Assembly: GCA_011523795.1 (NCBI GenBank)
Contig: WTFY01000010.1
Location: forward strand, 219,692 to 283,691
DNA from: Gammaproteobacteria bacterium
GTDB taxonomy: Bacteria; Pseudomonadota; Gammaproteobacteria; UBA4575
Length of the DNA stretch: 64,000 bases
Reading direction: 5' to 3'
The first letter of the stretch is position 1; each line of letters begins with the position of its first letter. Below are positions 16,634 through 25,035 of this stretch, in pieces. The notes under the pieces are model-generated. The model was not told the origin of the DNA, searched no databases, and saw only the letters and a list, made by a program, of their open reading frames with translations. A program made the position numbers and the translations under genes.

Positions 16634-17551
16634 ATGAAAGCCCCTGGCAAATCGTATCGAAAAGGAATCACCATCATTGAGCTGCTCAAGATGTTTCCTG
16701 ACGACCGCACCGCTGAAAACTGGTTCGAAAAGCAAAGATGGCCAGACGGTCCAGTCTGTCCAGAATGCGGTTCGATGGAGCATATCCATGCTAACCACAA
16801 GACTATGCGGTATCGTTGCAAAGAAACACGGTGCAGGCAGTTTTTCAGTGTCAAGAAAGGCTCGATCATGGAAGGATCAAATATCAAGCTGCAGCACTGG
16901 GCGATTGCAATCTACATGGTCGCTACGGGCCTCAAGGGTGTCTCCAGCCTCAAGTTGCATAGAGAGTTAGGGATTACTCAAAAATCAGCTTGGTTCATGC
17001 TCCAGCGCATCAGGGAATCATTTGAAACTGGTCACTTGGAGTTGTCTGGTGAAGTGGAAGTCGATGAGACATATATTGGTGGGAAGAAAAAGAAAGAGAT
17101 TCGAGGACGTGGGCCTGTTGGCAAAGCACCTGTCGTCGGTGCGAAGCAGAGGAAAGGCAAGGTCGTTGTAAAGCCGATGAAGCGGACAACTAGTAAAGCG
17201 TTGACCGAATTTGTAGAAGATACGATTCATCCTGACTCAACAATCTACACGGACAACTATCGAGGCTATTGGCAGTTAAGAGCAGAATACAATCACCAAG
17301 TCGTTCGCCACTCCGTTAGTGAATTTGTACGAGACCAGGCGCATACGAATGGCATTGAGTCATTCTGGGCTTTGCTCAAGCGTGGGTTTCATGGCACGCA
17401 TCACCACTTCAGTGTGAAGCACTTGAACAGGTATGTGCAGGAGTTCGCTGGACGTTACAACATCAGGGAAATGGACACCGATGCTCAGATGAGTGCGATT
17501 GTCAAGAATATGGACGGGAAGCGGTTGAGGTACGAAGATTTGATTGCGTAG
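16634..17551 (+). mobile_element. IS1595-family (ISXO2-like DDE) transposase
   Basis: 305 residues. The N-terminal zinc ribbon is CPECG followed by RCKETRC. The ISXO2-type catalytic domain has DETYIGGKKK, IYTDNYRGYWQL, HTNGIESFWALLKRGFHGTH and the closing RYNIREMD. This is the DDE/N layout of IS1595. The frame is intact, so the protein may be active. I cannot find convincing terminal inverted repeats or a target duplication on either side. A perfect palindrome (TGTACAT / ATGTACA, 17556-17571) follows the stop codon. Only the coding region is marked because the ends are not visible. Confidence 0.85.
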
Positions 17552-17688
17552 GTTATGTACATTCATGTACAGGTGAATACAATACTAACCAGATAAGATG
17601 TTTACCTATACTGTGTGTATGCCAGTAAGACTTTCCTAGGAATTATGTCTGAATGTAGCTGAGCGCAGGAACTAAACAGCTATCAGGA

Positions 17689-17716
17689 AAGCCTCGGCTT
17701 GCAAGTCGAGGCTTTT
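17689..17716. terminator. Bidirectional terminator hairpin
   Basis: An 8-bp stem (AAGCCTCG / CGAGGCTT) has an inner CTTGCAAG palindrome in its loop. TTTT follows on the plus strand and a short A-run precedes it. It lies between the transposase and the 17729 gene, which point at each other. Confidence 0.75.
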
Positions 17717-17728
17717 CGCTTTTCGCTT

Positions 17729-18139
17729 TTAGTGCAAGCGATAAGGCGTTAACAATTCGATTAATTCTGCTGAAGCCCGCGGTATCGTGTATTTTCCTTT
17801 TTTCCATGAAGGACTGTTCAGAAAAACTGTGTGCTCGTCCAATAAATTTCTAAATTCGTCGTGCTTAATCAGGTACCAGTATTTTTTAATGGGAAAAGCC
17901 ATCCACAAGTTTTTTCCAACATAGTTTTGTTGAATAGTTGGACACGACTTTTGCTGAACTCTTAACGTTAAACCGACGTCGCTTTTATAAGCTAAGAAAT
18001 CTGCGCCGTTCCAGTCATCTGAAAGCTTGATGCAGTTAAATCCGTAATCAGCTAACTCAGATGCCAGTTTTTGAAAGTTATAGACTTCCTGTTGTTTAGG
18101 TTTCAGATCCTTGTAATCCACTCGTTCGAATTGGTCCAT
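17729..18139 (-). CDS. Small PD-(D/E)XK-like protein of unknown role
   Basis: 136 residues from the ATG at 18139, which has the only good ribosome site (GGAGGGTATCGTT). The frame stays open to 18202. The segment DDWNGADFLAYKSDVGLTLR followed by VQQKS fits the pattern D-(8-18)-(Q/E)xK of PD-(D/E)XK nucleases and is followed by aromatic-rich strands (LWMAFPIKKYWYLIKHDEF). Such domains occur in restriction, resolvase and toxin-like proteins; this one is too short to assign. It stands alone and lies 42 bp downstream of structured element C in the same sense. Its base use is more A+T rich than core genes, which suggests transfer. Confidence 0.6.
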   Translation of the reverse strand: MDQFERVDYKDLKPKQQEVYNFQKLASELADYGFNCIKLSDDWNGADFLAYKSDVGLTLRVQQKSCPTIQQNYVGKNLWMAFPIKKYWYLIKHDEFRNLLDEHTVFLNSPSWKKGKYTIPRASAELIELLTPYRLH

Positions 18140-18181
18140 AACGATACCCTCCTTCATCACAGCGGTGACAAAACCGACAAA

Positions 18182-18293
18182 GGTGCCGGGCTTTGTCATC
18201 AAACGCAGAGATGCGGATGTTATGCCTATTCACCCGAAGGCTATTGTATTCAGCAAGAAACCCGACATTGGGTTTCTCTACGATTGATGACAA
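18182..18293 (-). ncRNA. Structured repeat element, copy C (candidate leader RNA)
   Basis: Read on the minus strand, the closing stem is TTGTCATCAATCGTAGAGA (18293-18275) with TCTCTGCGTTTGATGACAA (18211-18193), 17 of 19 paired. P2 is a perfect GAAACCC / GGGTTTC hairpin (18276-18257). The linker TTGCTGAATACAATA is kept. P3 has a GCCT / AGGC core. The tail is GCCCGGCACC (18191-18182). The tail can pair with GTCGGG in the P2 loop and 3' arm, with one mismatch. It ends 42 nt before the start of the 17729-18139 gene, so it would be that gene's 5' leader. Confidence 0.68.
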
Positions 18294-18509
18294 TTGAACA
18301 GTAGGGGTTTAACGTGAAATAGTCAAACTAAAAGACGATGTACTATCGTCCTTTACAGGTATAAGATAAATTGCAGAGTTGCAAGTTGTGACAAAAAGGA
18401 TGCGAGATACGCTCATGCCAGTTATTAATCGGGTGTTCAACTATACGACTGTGTAGGAGTGGGCACAGTCGTATTCTATCTCGCAACAATAGTTTCAATT
18501 TACCTGAAA

Positions 18510-18653
18510 ATGACTGAAAAAAGCAAGCCGAAGAAACGAGGACGTCCCAAGACTCGCACTCTTAAAATCGACCACCCGCCTGAATACGTCGCAAAAGCAA
18601 TTTTTGCGGCGGGAGACGTCAAGAAAAAAGGGAAGAAAAAGACCGAGAAATAA
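18510..18653 (+). CDS. Small basic protein with AT-hook-like motif
   Basis: 47 residues from the ATG at 18510 (MTEKSKPKKRGRPKTRTLKI). The KKRGRPK core is an AT-hook, a minor-groove DNA-binding motif. The rest is DHPPEYVAKAIFAAGDVKKK with a lysine-rich tail. The ribosome site is weak, and an earlier start at 18459 would add a hydrophobic stretch, which I find less likely. It could be a small DNA-binding protein; with so few residues this is tentative. Confidence 0.45.
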   Translation: MTEKSKPKKRGRPKTRTLKIDHPPEYVAKAIFAAGDVKKKGKKKTEK

Positions 18654-18801
18654 GAGGTCTGGAACTACCGTATATAATTCCCATTAAATAGTTTGCTTAT
18701 TGGCCAGAATTTAGAACATGGCTGGATAATTGAAAAACAACGCTGTGTACGGGTACGGGCCGGAGTTACGGGTGCCTGTCACTCGATAGGATTCGTGCGC
18801 A

Positions 18802-20145
18802 ATGGAAGAAAACAAGACACTCATTGAGAAAGTACTGGATCAGGAACGCTCGGTCGAGTTTCTCAAGGGCCTCTACCGGTGGGTGGATCAGCATGTACTG
18901 AATCTCGACAATCTCATCCAGGTCGCGGTCATTGCCACGGGCCTGTTCATCACATTTGTCCTGGCGAGGAAAATCCATGCGAAGCTTGCCGAGCTCAAGC
19001 CCTCTGAACCCATCCGGATACAATCCTTTTTTGCCAGCCTCCTGTACAGATTTGCTGTCCCGATCCTGCTGCTGGTGTGGCTGGGGGCCTTCAAGGGCCT
19101 GTATCTGTACCTTGAACAGCCCTGCGCCCTGGTCGAGGCCGCCATCAGCCTCACCCTGGCCTGGGCGGTGATCCGCCTGGGCTCATCGGTCATATCCGAC
19201 CCGCTCATCAGCAAGAGTATCGCAACGTTCGTCTGGGGCATGGCTGCCCTGCATGTGTTCGGCCTGCTTGCCCCCCTGATCGGGTTCTTGGATGCGCAGG
19301 CGTTTCACGTCGGAGGGCACGAGCTCAGTGCATTCGATGTGATAGCGTCTGTCATTACCGTCGCGGTCTTCCTGTGGCTGGCCCTGCTGGTCACCCGGGT
19401 CATCGAGGCGCGCATCCGGGCCAGTGCCGGGATCTCGCAAACCACCCAGGTCCTGTTCACGAAAGTCCTCAAGGTTGTCATCTTTGTCGGGGCCTTCCTG
19501 CTGGCACTCGGATCCGTAGGCATCGATATCACGGCATTTGTCGTCTTTGGCGGGGCCATCGGCGTGGGACTGGGGCTTGGCCTGCAGAAGATTTTTTCAA
19601 ATCTCGTGGCCGGGTTCATCCTGCTGACGGACAAATCCATCAAGCCCGGAGACACCATCAATATTGCCGGGCAGTACGGGAAGATTGAAACCCTGGGCGC
19701 CCGCTATGTTTCAGTGATCACGCGAGACGGGATCGAGCACCTGGTGCCGAACGAGGAACTGATCACCAACCGTGTCGAGAACTGGTCCTACAGCCATGAA
19801 AATGTCAGGCTGAAGATTCCCCTGGGCATTCACTATGAGTCCGATGTGCACGAGGCCATCAAGCTGTGCAGGGAGGCGGCCAGCAACGTCAAAAGGGTGC
19901 TGGCTCATCCTGCGCCCGTCTGCCTGCTGAAAGGTTTCGGGGACAGTTCCGTGGACCTTGAGATACGCATCTGGATCAAGGACCCGATGAACGGCTGTGC
20001 GAATGTAAAGAACGAGGTGTTGCTGGGAGTGTGGGATCTGTTTCATGCGCATGGCATTCAAATTCCCTATCCTCAAAGAGACCTGCATTTGAAGTCCGTC
20101 TCGAAGGGCATCAGTTTGCCCCCTGACCCGGGTGCTGGGTCTTGA
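18802..20145 (+). CDS. MscS-family mechanosensitive ion channel
   Basis: 447 residues. An N-terminal segment with about three extra membrane helices precedes the MscS core. The pore helix TM3 is VVFGGAIGVGLGLGLQKIFS NLVAGFILL (about 249-277), with the Gly/Ala packing of MscS. The beta domain has SIKPGDTINIAGQYGKIETL and RYVSVITRDGIEHLVPNEEL. The C-terminal alpha/beta domain follows (LKIPLGIHYESDVHEAIKLC). It should open under membrane tension and release solutes at osmotic downshock. The base use resembles the core genome more than the flanking A+T-rich genes, so it may be old host sequence between insertions. Confidence 0.9.
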   Translation: MEENKTLIEKVLDQERSVEFLKGLYRWVDQHVLNLDNLIQVAVIATGLFITFVLARKIHAKLAELKPSEPIRIQSFFASLLYRFAVPILLLVWLGAFKGLYLYLEQPCALVEAAISLTLAWAVIRLGSSVISDPLISKSIATFVWGMAALHVFGLLAPLIGFLDAQAFHVGGHELSAFDVIASVITVAVFLWLALLVTRVIEARIRASAGISQTTQVLFTKVLKVVIFVGAFLLALGSVGIDITAFVVFGGAIGVGLGLGLQKIFSNLVAGFILLTDKSIKPGDTINIAGQYGKIETLGARYVSVITRDGIEHLVPNEELITNRVENWSYSHENVRLKIPLGIHYESDVHEAIKLCREAASNVKRVLAHPAPVCLLKGFGDSSVDLEIRIWIKDPMNGCANVKNEVLLGVWDLFHAHGIQIPYPQRDLHLKSVSKGISLPPDPGAGS

Positions 20146-20297
20146 TTCCCTCGTGTATCGCCTGCATGTTCAGCAATGGTTCGGTGATCACTTTTGTCCG
20201 TGGCCACTGCGGACATCTCCAATGGATATCGTTCTCGTGATCTTGGCGATCCAATATTTCAGCATTGGGGCCATCACAGACCGCGCATGGATGGGAG

Positions 20298-21326
20298 TCA
20301 GGCATGAGTAGGCTCTGCGTTCAATAGGTTGGCCTTGGTCTCGAGGTTTCGTATGTCGTCGATTAGGGTGTCAAACTCCGGTGCTCCGACGCGGATCATC
20401 CCGGCAAGTCGCATGGCCTCGTAATCCGATTTCAGAGGGACTAACTGGTCTTTGTCGGGAACGAGTCGCAGCCTCCCATCCAGGCAATGGTCATAGTGGG
20501 CGTAGCTCGCATTGAAGAAGACTGTCTTGTAGCGGAGAACATCCTCAAGCACGCCGCGGTCATTGAGGGTAGCACGTCCTGTCTCGTGTGAAGCGATGGA
20601 CGCTAAGTCGAACCAGTGCCGGGAAAGTCGATCCGGGCTGGCCGCTAGTCGGCGCCGGTGGCATTCGACATGTATTAGTGTGGCCTTCTCCCAGAAGGTT
20701 CGTACAGGAGAGAGGACCGTGACGGCTGCCTTGGGATAAGCTAGGCGAGGGGTAAGCTCGGCAATGTCGGGTGTGATCTCGTGAAGTTCGTTCGGTTCAA
20801 TCGCGTTGCGTCCACCAAATTCGAGCAGCACATCGGTTTTGAGGTAGTCCACTGGGTTCTCGACCGCCGACGGATAGGTAAATCGCACCTTCTCACCGTC
20901 TTCATCAATGCGTATGTCGTGTTGGTTGGCGGTCGCAAGCTCTTTACAGGCACGTGTAAGCCCAGGAGCAACGGTCTCATGGATATGATCGCTGACATAG
21001 GATTGCAGGCGCACGCTGAATTTCCTGTTCGCGTTATTGCTGACGCCTTCAGCAAAGGGGTCATGGTCCTCTCCGAATGCCCGATAATCGAGGGTGATAT
21101 CCACATCCTCTGAGAAGCGGTCGATGATGCCGTAGACCTTTGAAAGGGAAGTGCCTCCCTTGAAAACCATCGGGAGACGACCGGGCATGGAGAAAAGGGT
21201 CTGTAGGACCCAGCAGATCCAGATGTCCTTCTCGAGGATTGCGGCAGGCCGCCCGGTTTGGTTCGCACAGGTATTGAGAATGTCTCTCTGATCCTTGGCA
21301 TCAAGGGATAGGAAGGCATCAGGCAT
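20298..21326 (-). CDS. abiEii: AbiEii-type nucleotidyltransferase toxin
   Basis: 342 residues from the ATG at 21326; this start overlaps the antitoxin stop by 8 bp, as is usual for AbiE pairs. The key text is FKGGTSLSKVYGIIDRFSED followed by VDI, the GSx10DxD-like nucleotidyltransferase signature of the DUF1814/AbiEii family. The N-terminal LEKDIWICWVLQTLFSMPGR is also typical. AbiEii proteins block growth by NTP transfer to tRNA, and the pair acts as a type IV toxin-antitoxin and sometimes in phage abortive infection. Whether this pair defends against phage is inference. Confidence 0.88.
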   Translation of the reverse strand: MPDAFLSLDAKDQRDILNTCANQTGRPAAILEKDIWICWVLQTLFSMPGRLPMVFKGGTSLSKVYGIIDRFSEDVDITLDYRAFGEDHDPFAEGVSNNANRKFSVRLQSYVSDHIHETVAPGLTRACKELATANQHDIRIDEDGEKVRFTYPSAVENPVDYLKTDVLLEFGGRNAIEPNELHEITPDIAELTPRLAYPKAAVTVLSPVRTFWEKATLIHVECHRRRLAASPDRLSRHWFDLASIASHETGRATLNDRGVLEDVLRYKTVFFNASYAHYDHCLDGRLRLVPDKDQLVPLKSDYEAMRLAGMIRVGAPEFDTLIDDIRNLETKANLLNAEPTHA

Positions 21327-21924
21327 GGACCGAATCCTCGTTAGCGGTATTGAGAGCCACTGCCATCCAGGCCGGAACATCGGCTGTGCGGAGTTTCTCG
21401 AACTCTTCCTTACTGAGGGCGGTGCGAATTGCAGTAACCGTGCTGGGGGTCACGTTGTCCTTGCCGAGATACCAAAGGGCAGCAAGTGCAAGCCCCGAAG
21501 CTTCACCGGCAAATTGCAGCCGCCGTCGGTTTGAGGTGTGGATCAGCTTTACTGTGATGTTGGCAATGTGGATTGAGCGGCTCGAGGCACTGGTATGATA
21601 GACCGGCATGACCGGCATCTGGGTGCTAAGCCCGAAACGGCGCGCAGCTTCAGCACCGTGCACCTGAATGGTCTCGCCATTCGCTGCAGCAATGGTACTG
21701 ACCACCTCTGCGACACCGGGATAAACTGTGCCAACAAACCGGTTTTGCTTGGGACGAATGAATACACCGCGGGAAAGGCGTTCGATTTCACCTCCTTTGA
21801 CGATCCGTGAGAGGGCACGATCTACGGCACTTCGTGGCCCGTAGGCAGTGAAGCACGAGGTCGTGAAAGGCTTGCCTTTCGGCAGCTTCCGGATATGAGC
21901 ACGAACTGCTTTTGCTATAGACAT
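21319..21924 (-). CDS. abiEi: AbiEi-type antitoxin (DUF6088-like)
   Basis: 201 residues from the ATG at 21924 with AGGAATCTCGTC upstream. The N-terminal winged-helix text (IRKLPKGKPFTTSCFTAYGP, then SAVDRALSRIVKGGEIERLS RGVF) is typical of AbiEi antitoxins that repress their own operon. The C-terminal part has TIQVHGAEAARRFGLSTQMP and ALAALWYLGKD. The next gene downstream is the AbiEii toxin, with which it overlaps by 8 bp. Confidence 0.85.
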   Translation of the reverse strand: MSIAKAVRAHIRKLPKGKPFTTSCFTAYGPRSAVDRALSRIVKGGEIERLSRGVFIRPKQNRFVGTVYPGVAEVVSTIAAANGETIQVHGAEAARRFGLSTQMPVMPVYHTSASSRSIHIANITVKLIHTSNRRRLQFAGEASGLALAALWYLGKDNVTPSTVTAIRTALSKEEFEKLRTADVPAWMAVALNTANEDSVHA

Positions 21925-21981
21925 GACGAGATTCCTATTTGTCTTAAAATATACTAGTTTTTCGGACATAAATCAAGCTGA

Positions 21982-22332
21982 TCAAGCCCCGTTTCTGGTC
22001 TTCCATCCGGACGCAAATGCAGACCACAGGCCGGAATCAGAGGAGTCATTTCGGCTGCTGTCTTGGAATCCGTGAAAAGAGTGACTATCGTTGTATCGGA
22101 TGGATGCGATCACGATTACGTCACCATCCTTAAGACCCCGCTGCTTCGCATTCTGCACAAGGCTTTCAATGAATGCTCGTCTCTGGAATACAAGGCCCGT
22201 TGGCCAGACGAAGGTCAGAAATTCACTGACTGCATGGACCTGAGAAAGGGGCTCCTCTTGACCCGCCAGCTTCGCATTCAGTGTGGTACTGAAAAGGGGT
22301 GATCCTAAATCGTCCTGACTTTTCACATACAC
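21982..22332 (-). CDS. Unrecognised ORF, doubtful
   Basis: A 116-codon open frame (MYVKSQDDLGSPLFSTTLNA at its start, RGLKDGDVIVIASIRYNDSH later). I do not recognise a family, and the C-terminus is low in hydrophobic order. It lies between the AbiE pair and an oxygenase fragment, in DNA that looks like worn gene pieces, so it may itself be a relic or not coding at all. Confidence 0.25.
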   Translation of the reverse strand: MYVKSQDDLGSPLFSTTLNAKLAGQEEPLSQVHAVSEFLTFVWPTGLVFQRRAFIESLVQNAKQRGLKDGDVIVIASIRYNDSHSFHGFQDSSRNDSSDSGLWSAFASGWKTRNGA

Positions 22333-22373
22333 TGGGACGTACCCAGGGAACTGGTCACCTGGGGCCAGGTTCG

Positions 22374-22808
22374 CTACATGTCCTCGACCTGCAATTGTTC
22401 ACGCCCCGTTTCCGATCGGTACACATTGTGAAAATGTTGCAGTGCCGCTTCGTTCCGTCCGGACACGACTTTCGACTGAATCCCACGCTCTGCATTTAAC
22501 TGAACTTCCTCCAGCATCGCGTAGTCCTGATTTTCGACAACATCCCTGAATCTTGCAAGTCTGTCCTCATAGGACATCCCGTGCTCTTCGAAGTGCTTTT
22601 GTATCTTGGGGTCGATGTACCAGGTATGAACCGTCCGAGATTGCGAAGGTGAGCCTCCAAGAGGGAAGATGCGCATCAGATTGATCTCTCGATTGGCGAA
22701 CACCCTGCGGAGATTCCTTTCGAACTTGTCGAATGTCTGCACGTTCGCGTGCACCTCCTTGGCCGCGGTATCTCGGTGAAGATGTTCCGATAGTTTCCAA
22801 GAAACCAT
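22374..22808 (-). pseudogene. C-terminal fragment of a Rieske-type ring-hydroxylating oxygenase
   Basis: The frame reads EINLMRIFPLGGSPSQSRTV followed by HTWYIDP, then VVENQDYAMLEEVQLNAERG and SGRNEAALQHFHNVYRSETG. This matches the end of the catalytic domain of Rieske oxygenase alpha subunits, including the natural C-terminus. A whole protein would be about 370-420 residues with an N-terminal CxH...CxxH Rieske centre. None is present, and the frame upstream of about 22880 meets a stop. So it is a truncated relic. Confidence 0.55.
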
Positions 22809-22880
22809 GTCGTTCAGAATGATCCATAAATCAAGATCCCGTGATGTGCCGCGAAATCGGATGAACCTCCGCTCGGCACG

Positions 22881-23214
22881 AAATTGTCAGTCCCATGACG
22901 CCAAAGTAGCCAGAGCTAGCTCGCCCCAATTCCGTCGCGCCACCCATCCCTTGACGAACGCAAGCGCCTGCGAATGTATTCTCCGCGCCTTGCCGAAGTG
23001 CGGCCGAACGCTGTCCATGCATGCAATCTCAGAGTTCGTCGTCGACATGGTCCTCTATGTCAAGGTGCCTGTGGTATCGATCGTGATGTCCGCGGGCGTA
23101 GTCGTGTTCGCAGCCCAGAAAATCGACTGCGCAATCTCTGACGCTGTAGCATCCATGTCGATCTTGCAGGCAATAGGTCGGCCATGTTTTTCTTGATCAT
23201 GGCTTGTCTATTTA
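22881..23214. other. Stretch without a recognisable gene
   Basis: Open frames exist on both strands but none shows a family or a good ribosome site. It lies between the oxygenase fragment and the small membrane protein and looks like decayed DNA. Confidence 0.5.
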
Positions 23215-23436
23215 TCAATGGCTGGCCAACTCCATCATAAACAATGTCACACCCAAAATGATTACGAACGCAGTAACGGCCAGGATGATAGACAAAATCG
23301 ACCCGAAGGGGAGGGCTTCGATCATCGCGTGATAACGGTCCGACAGGTAGAGCACCCATCCGGGAGGTGGTTTCTTTTCCTTTCTTTTGCGTGGAACAGC
23401 GTGCTGCATAAAATCGGATACAACGATGCTTTTCAT
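23215..23436 (-). CDS. Small single-pass membrane protein coupled to the lipoprotein gene
   Basis: 73 residues from the ATG at 23436, which shares its A with the stop codon of the lipoprotein gene (TGATG), a sign of translational coupling. A basic N-terminal half (PRKRKEKKPPPGWVLYLSDR) is followed by one strong helix (SILSIILAVTAFVIILGVTL FMM). No family is recognised. Its coupling suggests it works with the lipoprotein, for example in anchoring or export, but this is inference. Confidence 0.6.
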   Translation of the reverse strand: MKSIVVSDFMQHAVPRKRKEKKPPPGWVLYLSDRYHAMIEALPFGSILSIILAVTAFVIILGVTLFMMELASH

Positions 23437-24398
23437 CACTCGCCAAAGGTGTTCCACAGACCAAAGAACCGGCCGCGTGCTCCGCCTGACTCCATGAAAT
23501 CAGCGCGGTAAATGCCAGTCACGAGTCTCGGGTTGCCTTGATCGTCTGGGATGTTTGAAAACTGTCCGCCATAAAATCCTTTCGTAGTGGTAACCTCTCT
23601 AACCACGTGTTCAACGGACACATCGTTTGCCGAAAAGGTGCCATCGGGATTATAGGGTGACGGACCAAAGCGCAACCGGTAACCCGTAGGGTCAGCCCTT
23701 AACGCGTCCACGTTTTGCGTTAAAGCTGCATAGTGAAAGTCTTGAACCGCGATTTCACTGTCACAGCCTACGCAGCCCTTGAGGGTGCCCCGGGTGAAAT
23801 CGGCAGTAAACCGGGTCTGGCTCACAAATTCGGTAACTGAGTATTCCTTATTGTCATCCAGATACTGGTAAATTCCGCTTGTCCTGCCCGCATAGGTTGC
23901 GGTGCCGGTAACCGGCATGTCTGGAGGATGATTGATGTCGAGTTCAGGCCCATCTACAAAAAAGATTCCGTCTTCCGATTCAAATAGATCAAATTGGTCA
24001 GGATGGCCGGGATACAACATCCACCAGCCGCCAGTGAGGTAGTCTGAAGGATTGTCTTCATCCCAGCCCACAATTGCATACGCCAGTTGTGTCTTGTCCG
24101 TTTCACGCCTGATCATGAGCCAGGTCTGGCCTGTATAACCTGGAATGGAGGATTCAAAGTCCTGCTGCGACACACCGTCTTCGGCCGTATTGATCGTATA
24201 TTCAGCACCATCCTCTCTGGGTGGTACACGCATGCCCCAAGTGGTGCCATCAAAGGCTGTAAGTCGTTCGGTAAACTGGATGGTCGGCTGGAAGGCGCTT
24301 CCTCCGGACATGCACCCGGATAACAGCAGTGCGAGCACAATGGCACAGGGCAGGTAATGCCTTCTTACCGGTCCCTTGGCGATTTGGACAATTAGCAT
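23436..24398 (-). CDS. Surface-type lipoprotein with a TbpB-like barrel domain
   Basis: 320 residues with a lipobox (ALLLSGC, Cys29). The mature part has YLTGGWWMLYPG, then FFVDGPELDI followed by MPVTGTATYAGRTSGIYQYL, then a C-terminal stretch ending GARGRFFGLWNTFGE. The pattern GxA(T/S)YxGxxxGxY with following antiparallel strands and a final barrel-like G-F-G run resembles transferrin-binding-protein-B-like lipoproteins. A paralogue lies at 27642-28868 with the same GPEL...MPVxGTAxYxG core. The ligand is unknown. Element B lies 27 nt upstream of its start in the same sense. No Slam-type exporter gene is in the window. Confidence 0.65.
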   Translation of the reverse strand: MLIVQIAKGPVRRHYLPCAIVLALLLSGCMSGGSAFQPTIQFTERLTAFDGTTWGMRVPPREDGAEYTINTAEDGVSQQDFESSIPGYTGQTWLMIRRETDKTQLAYAIVGWDEDNPSDYLTGGWWMLYPGHPDQFDLFESEDGIFFVDGPELDINHPPDMPVTGTATYAGRTSGIYQYLDDNKEYSVTEFVSQTRFTADFTRGTLKGCVGCDSEIAVQDFHYAALTQNVDALRADPTGYRLRFGPSPYNPDGTFSANDVSVEHVVREVTTTKGFYGGQFSNIPDDQGNPRLVTGIYRADFMESGGARGRFFGLWNTFGE

Positions 24399-24425
24399 GA
24401 TCAGGACACCAATACCGGTCCCATA

Positions 24426-24568
24426 GGTGCCGGGCCATTGCTAATATCTACTAAGAAGTGGAAATCTCTGCTTATTTCCCAAGCAGGTAAAGTAAAGCCT
24501 TTTGCCTTGCTTTATACAGGTGTTGTATTCAGCAGATAACCCGGCTTCGGGGTCTTAGTAGTATTAGC
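24426..24568 (-). ncRNA. Structured repeat element, copy B (candidate leader RNA)
   Basis: On the minus strand the closing stem is GCTAATACTACTAAG (24568-24554) with CTTAGTAGATATTAGC (24455-24440), fully paired but for a 1-nt bulge. P2 is CCCG-AAGC-CGGG (24551-24540). The linker is CTGCTGAATACAACA. P3 pairs AAGCAAGG with CCTGCTT (24512-24505 / 24487-24481). The tail is GGCCCGGCACC (24436-24426). GCCGGG in P2 is an exact complement of CCCGGC in the tail. TGTTATACG, an extended -10, lies 9 nt before P1 at 24586-24578. Copies A and B also share much unpaired sequence, so they are clearly related by descent. Confidence 0.72.
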
Positions 24569-24741
24569 AAGAGAAAGCGTATAACAGGCTGTCAACCACA
24601 TGAAGTAAGTTATACTGATACGGGCATCGGTTTTATTTATGCCAAAACATCAGGATGTGCCGACACTGCGGGATACGACCTGTGTTGGCCGATCCTTGCA
24701 GGCGAAGCACCCGGTTCAGGAGATCAATGCGATGATACGGG

Positions 24742-25035
24742 TTACTGCTGTGCCATGCGGTAGCCGACCCCGCGCACATTCAGGATGTAGGTCGGCCGGG
24801 CCGGTTCATCGCCGAGCTTGCGGCGGAGCTGTTTGATGAAGGTGCGGATCCGGTCCGGGTCACCGGAGTCCGGACCGCTCCACATCTGGCGGATCAGCAA
24901 GTCGTAGTGCACTACCCGCCCCACGTTTTCCGAAAGTATGCACAGAAGATCGTACTCCCCGGCAGTCAGGGGCACGGGGTGACCGGCCAGGGTGACCTTG
25001 CGTTGCTCGTAGTGGATGACCAGGCTTCCATTCAC
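24742..25035 (-). CDS. OmpR/KdpE-type winged-helix output domain, split from the kinase
   Basis: 97 residues from a GTG at 25035 that overlaps the kinase stop (GTGA). The whole protein is a Trans_reg_C DNA-binding domain (YEQRKVTLAGHPVPLTAGEY DLLCILSENVGRVV, then IRTFIKQLRRKLGDEP and YILNVRGVGYRM). No receiver domain is attached. Reading this frame upstream of the GTG gives QAGKPEPF, the usual linker of fused GAF-PAS-kinase-receiver-wHTH proteins. I think it was once the last domain of the preceding gene and is now separated by a small indel, perhaps translated by re-initiation. Confidence 0.75.
   Translation of the reverse strand: MNGSLVIHYEQRKVTLAGHPVPLTAGEYDLLCILSENVGRVVHYDLLIRQMWSGPDSGDPDRIRTFIKQLRRKLGDEPARPTYILNVRGVGYRMAQQ

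Noticed and set aside
17574..17590. TGAATACAATACT after the transposase as another copy of the element linker
   Set aside because: Thirteen bases match, but the surrounding stems and tail are absent. It is probably chance in A+T-rich DNA.
16560..17640. Terminal inverted repeats for the IS1595-type element
   Set aside because: I compared the A+T-rich flanks on both sides and found no convincing pair of ends or target duplication, so only the coding region is marked.
20111..20305. 64-codon minus frame with two Cys pairs between the MscS and AbiEii genes
   Set aside because: It overlaps the ends of both genes, has no family match that I recognise and no good ribosome site.
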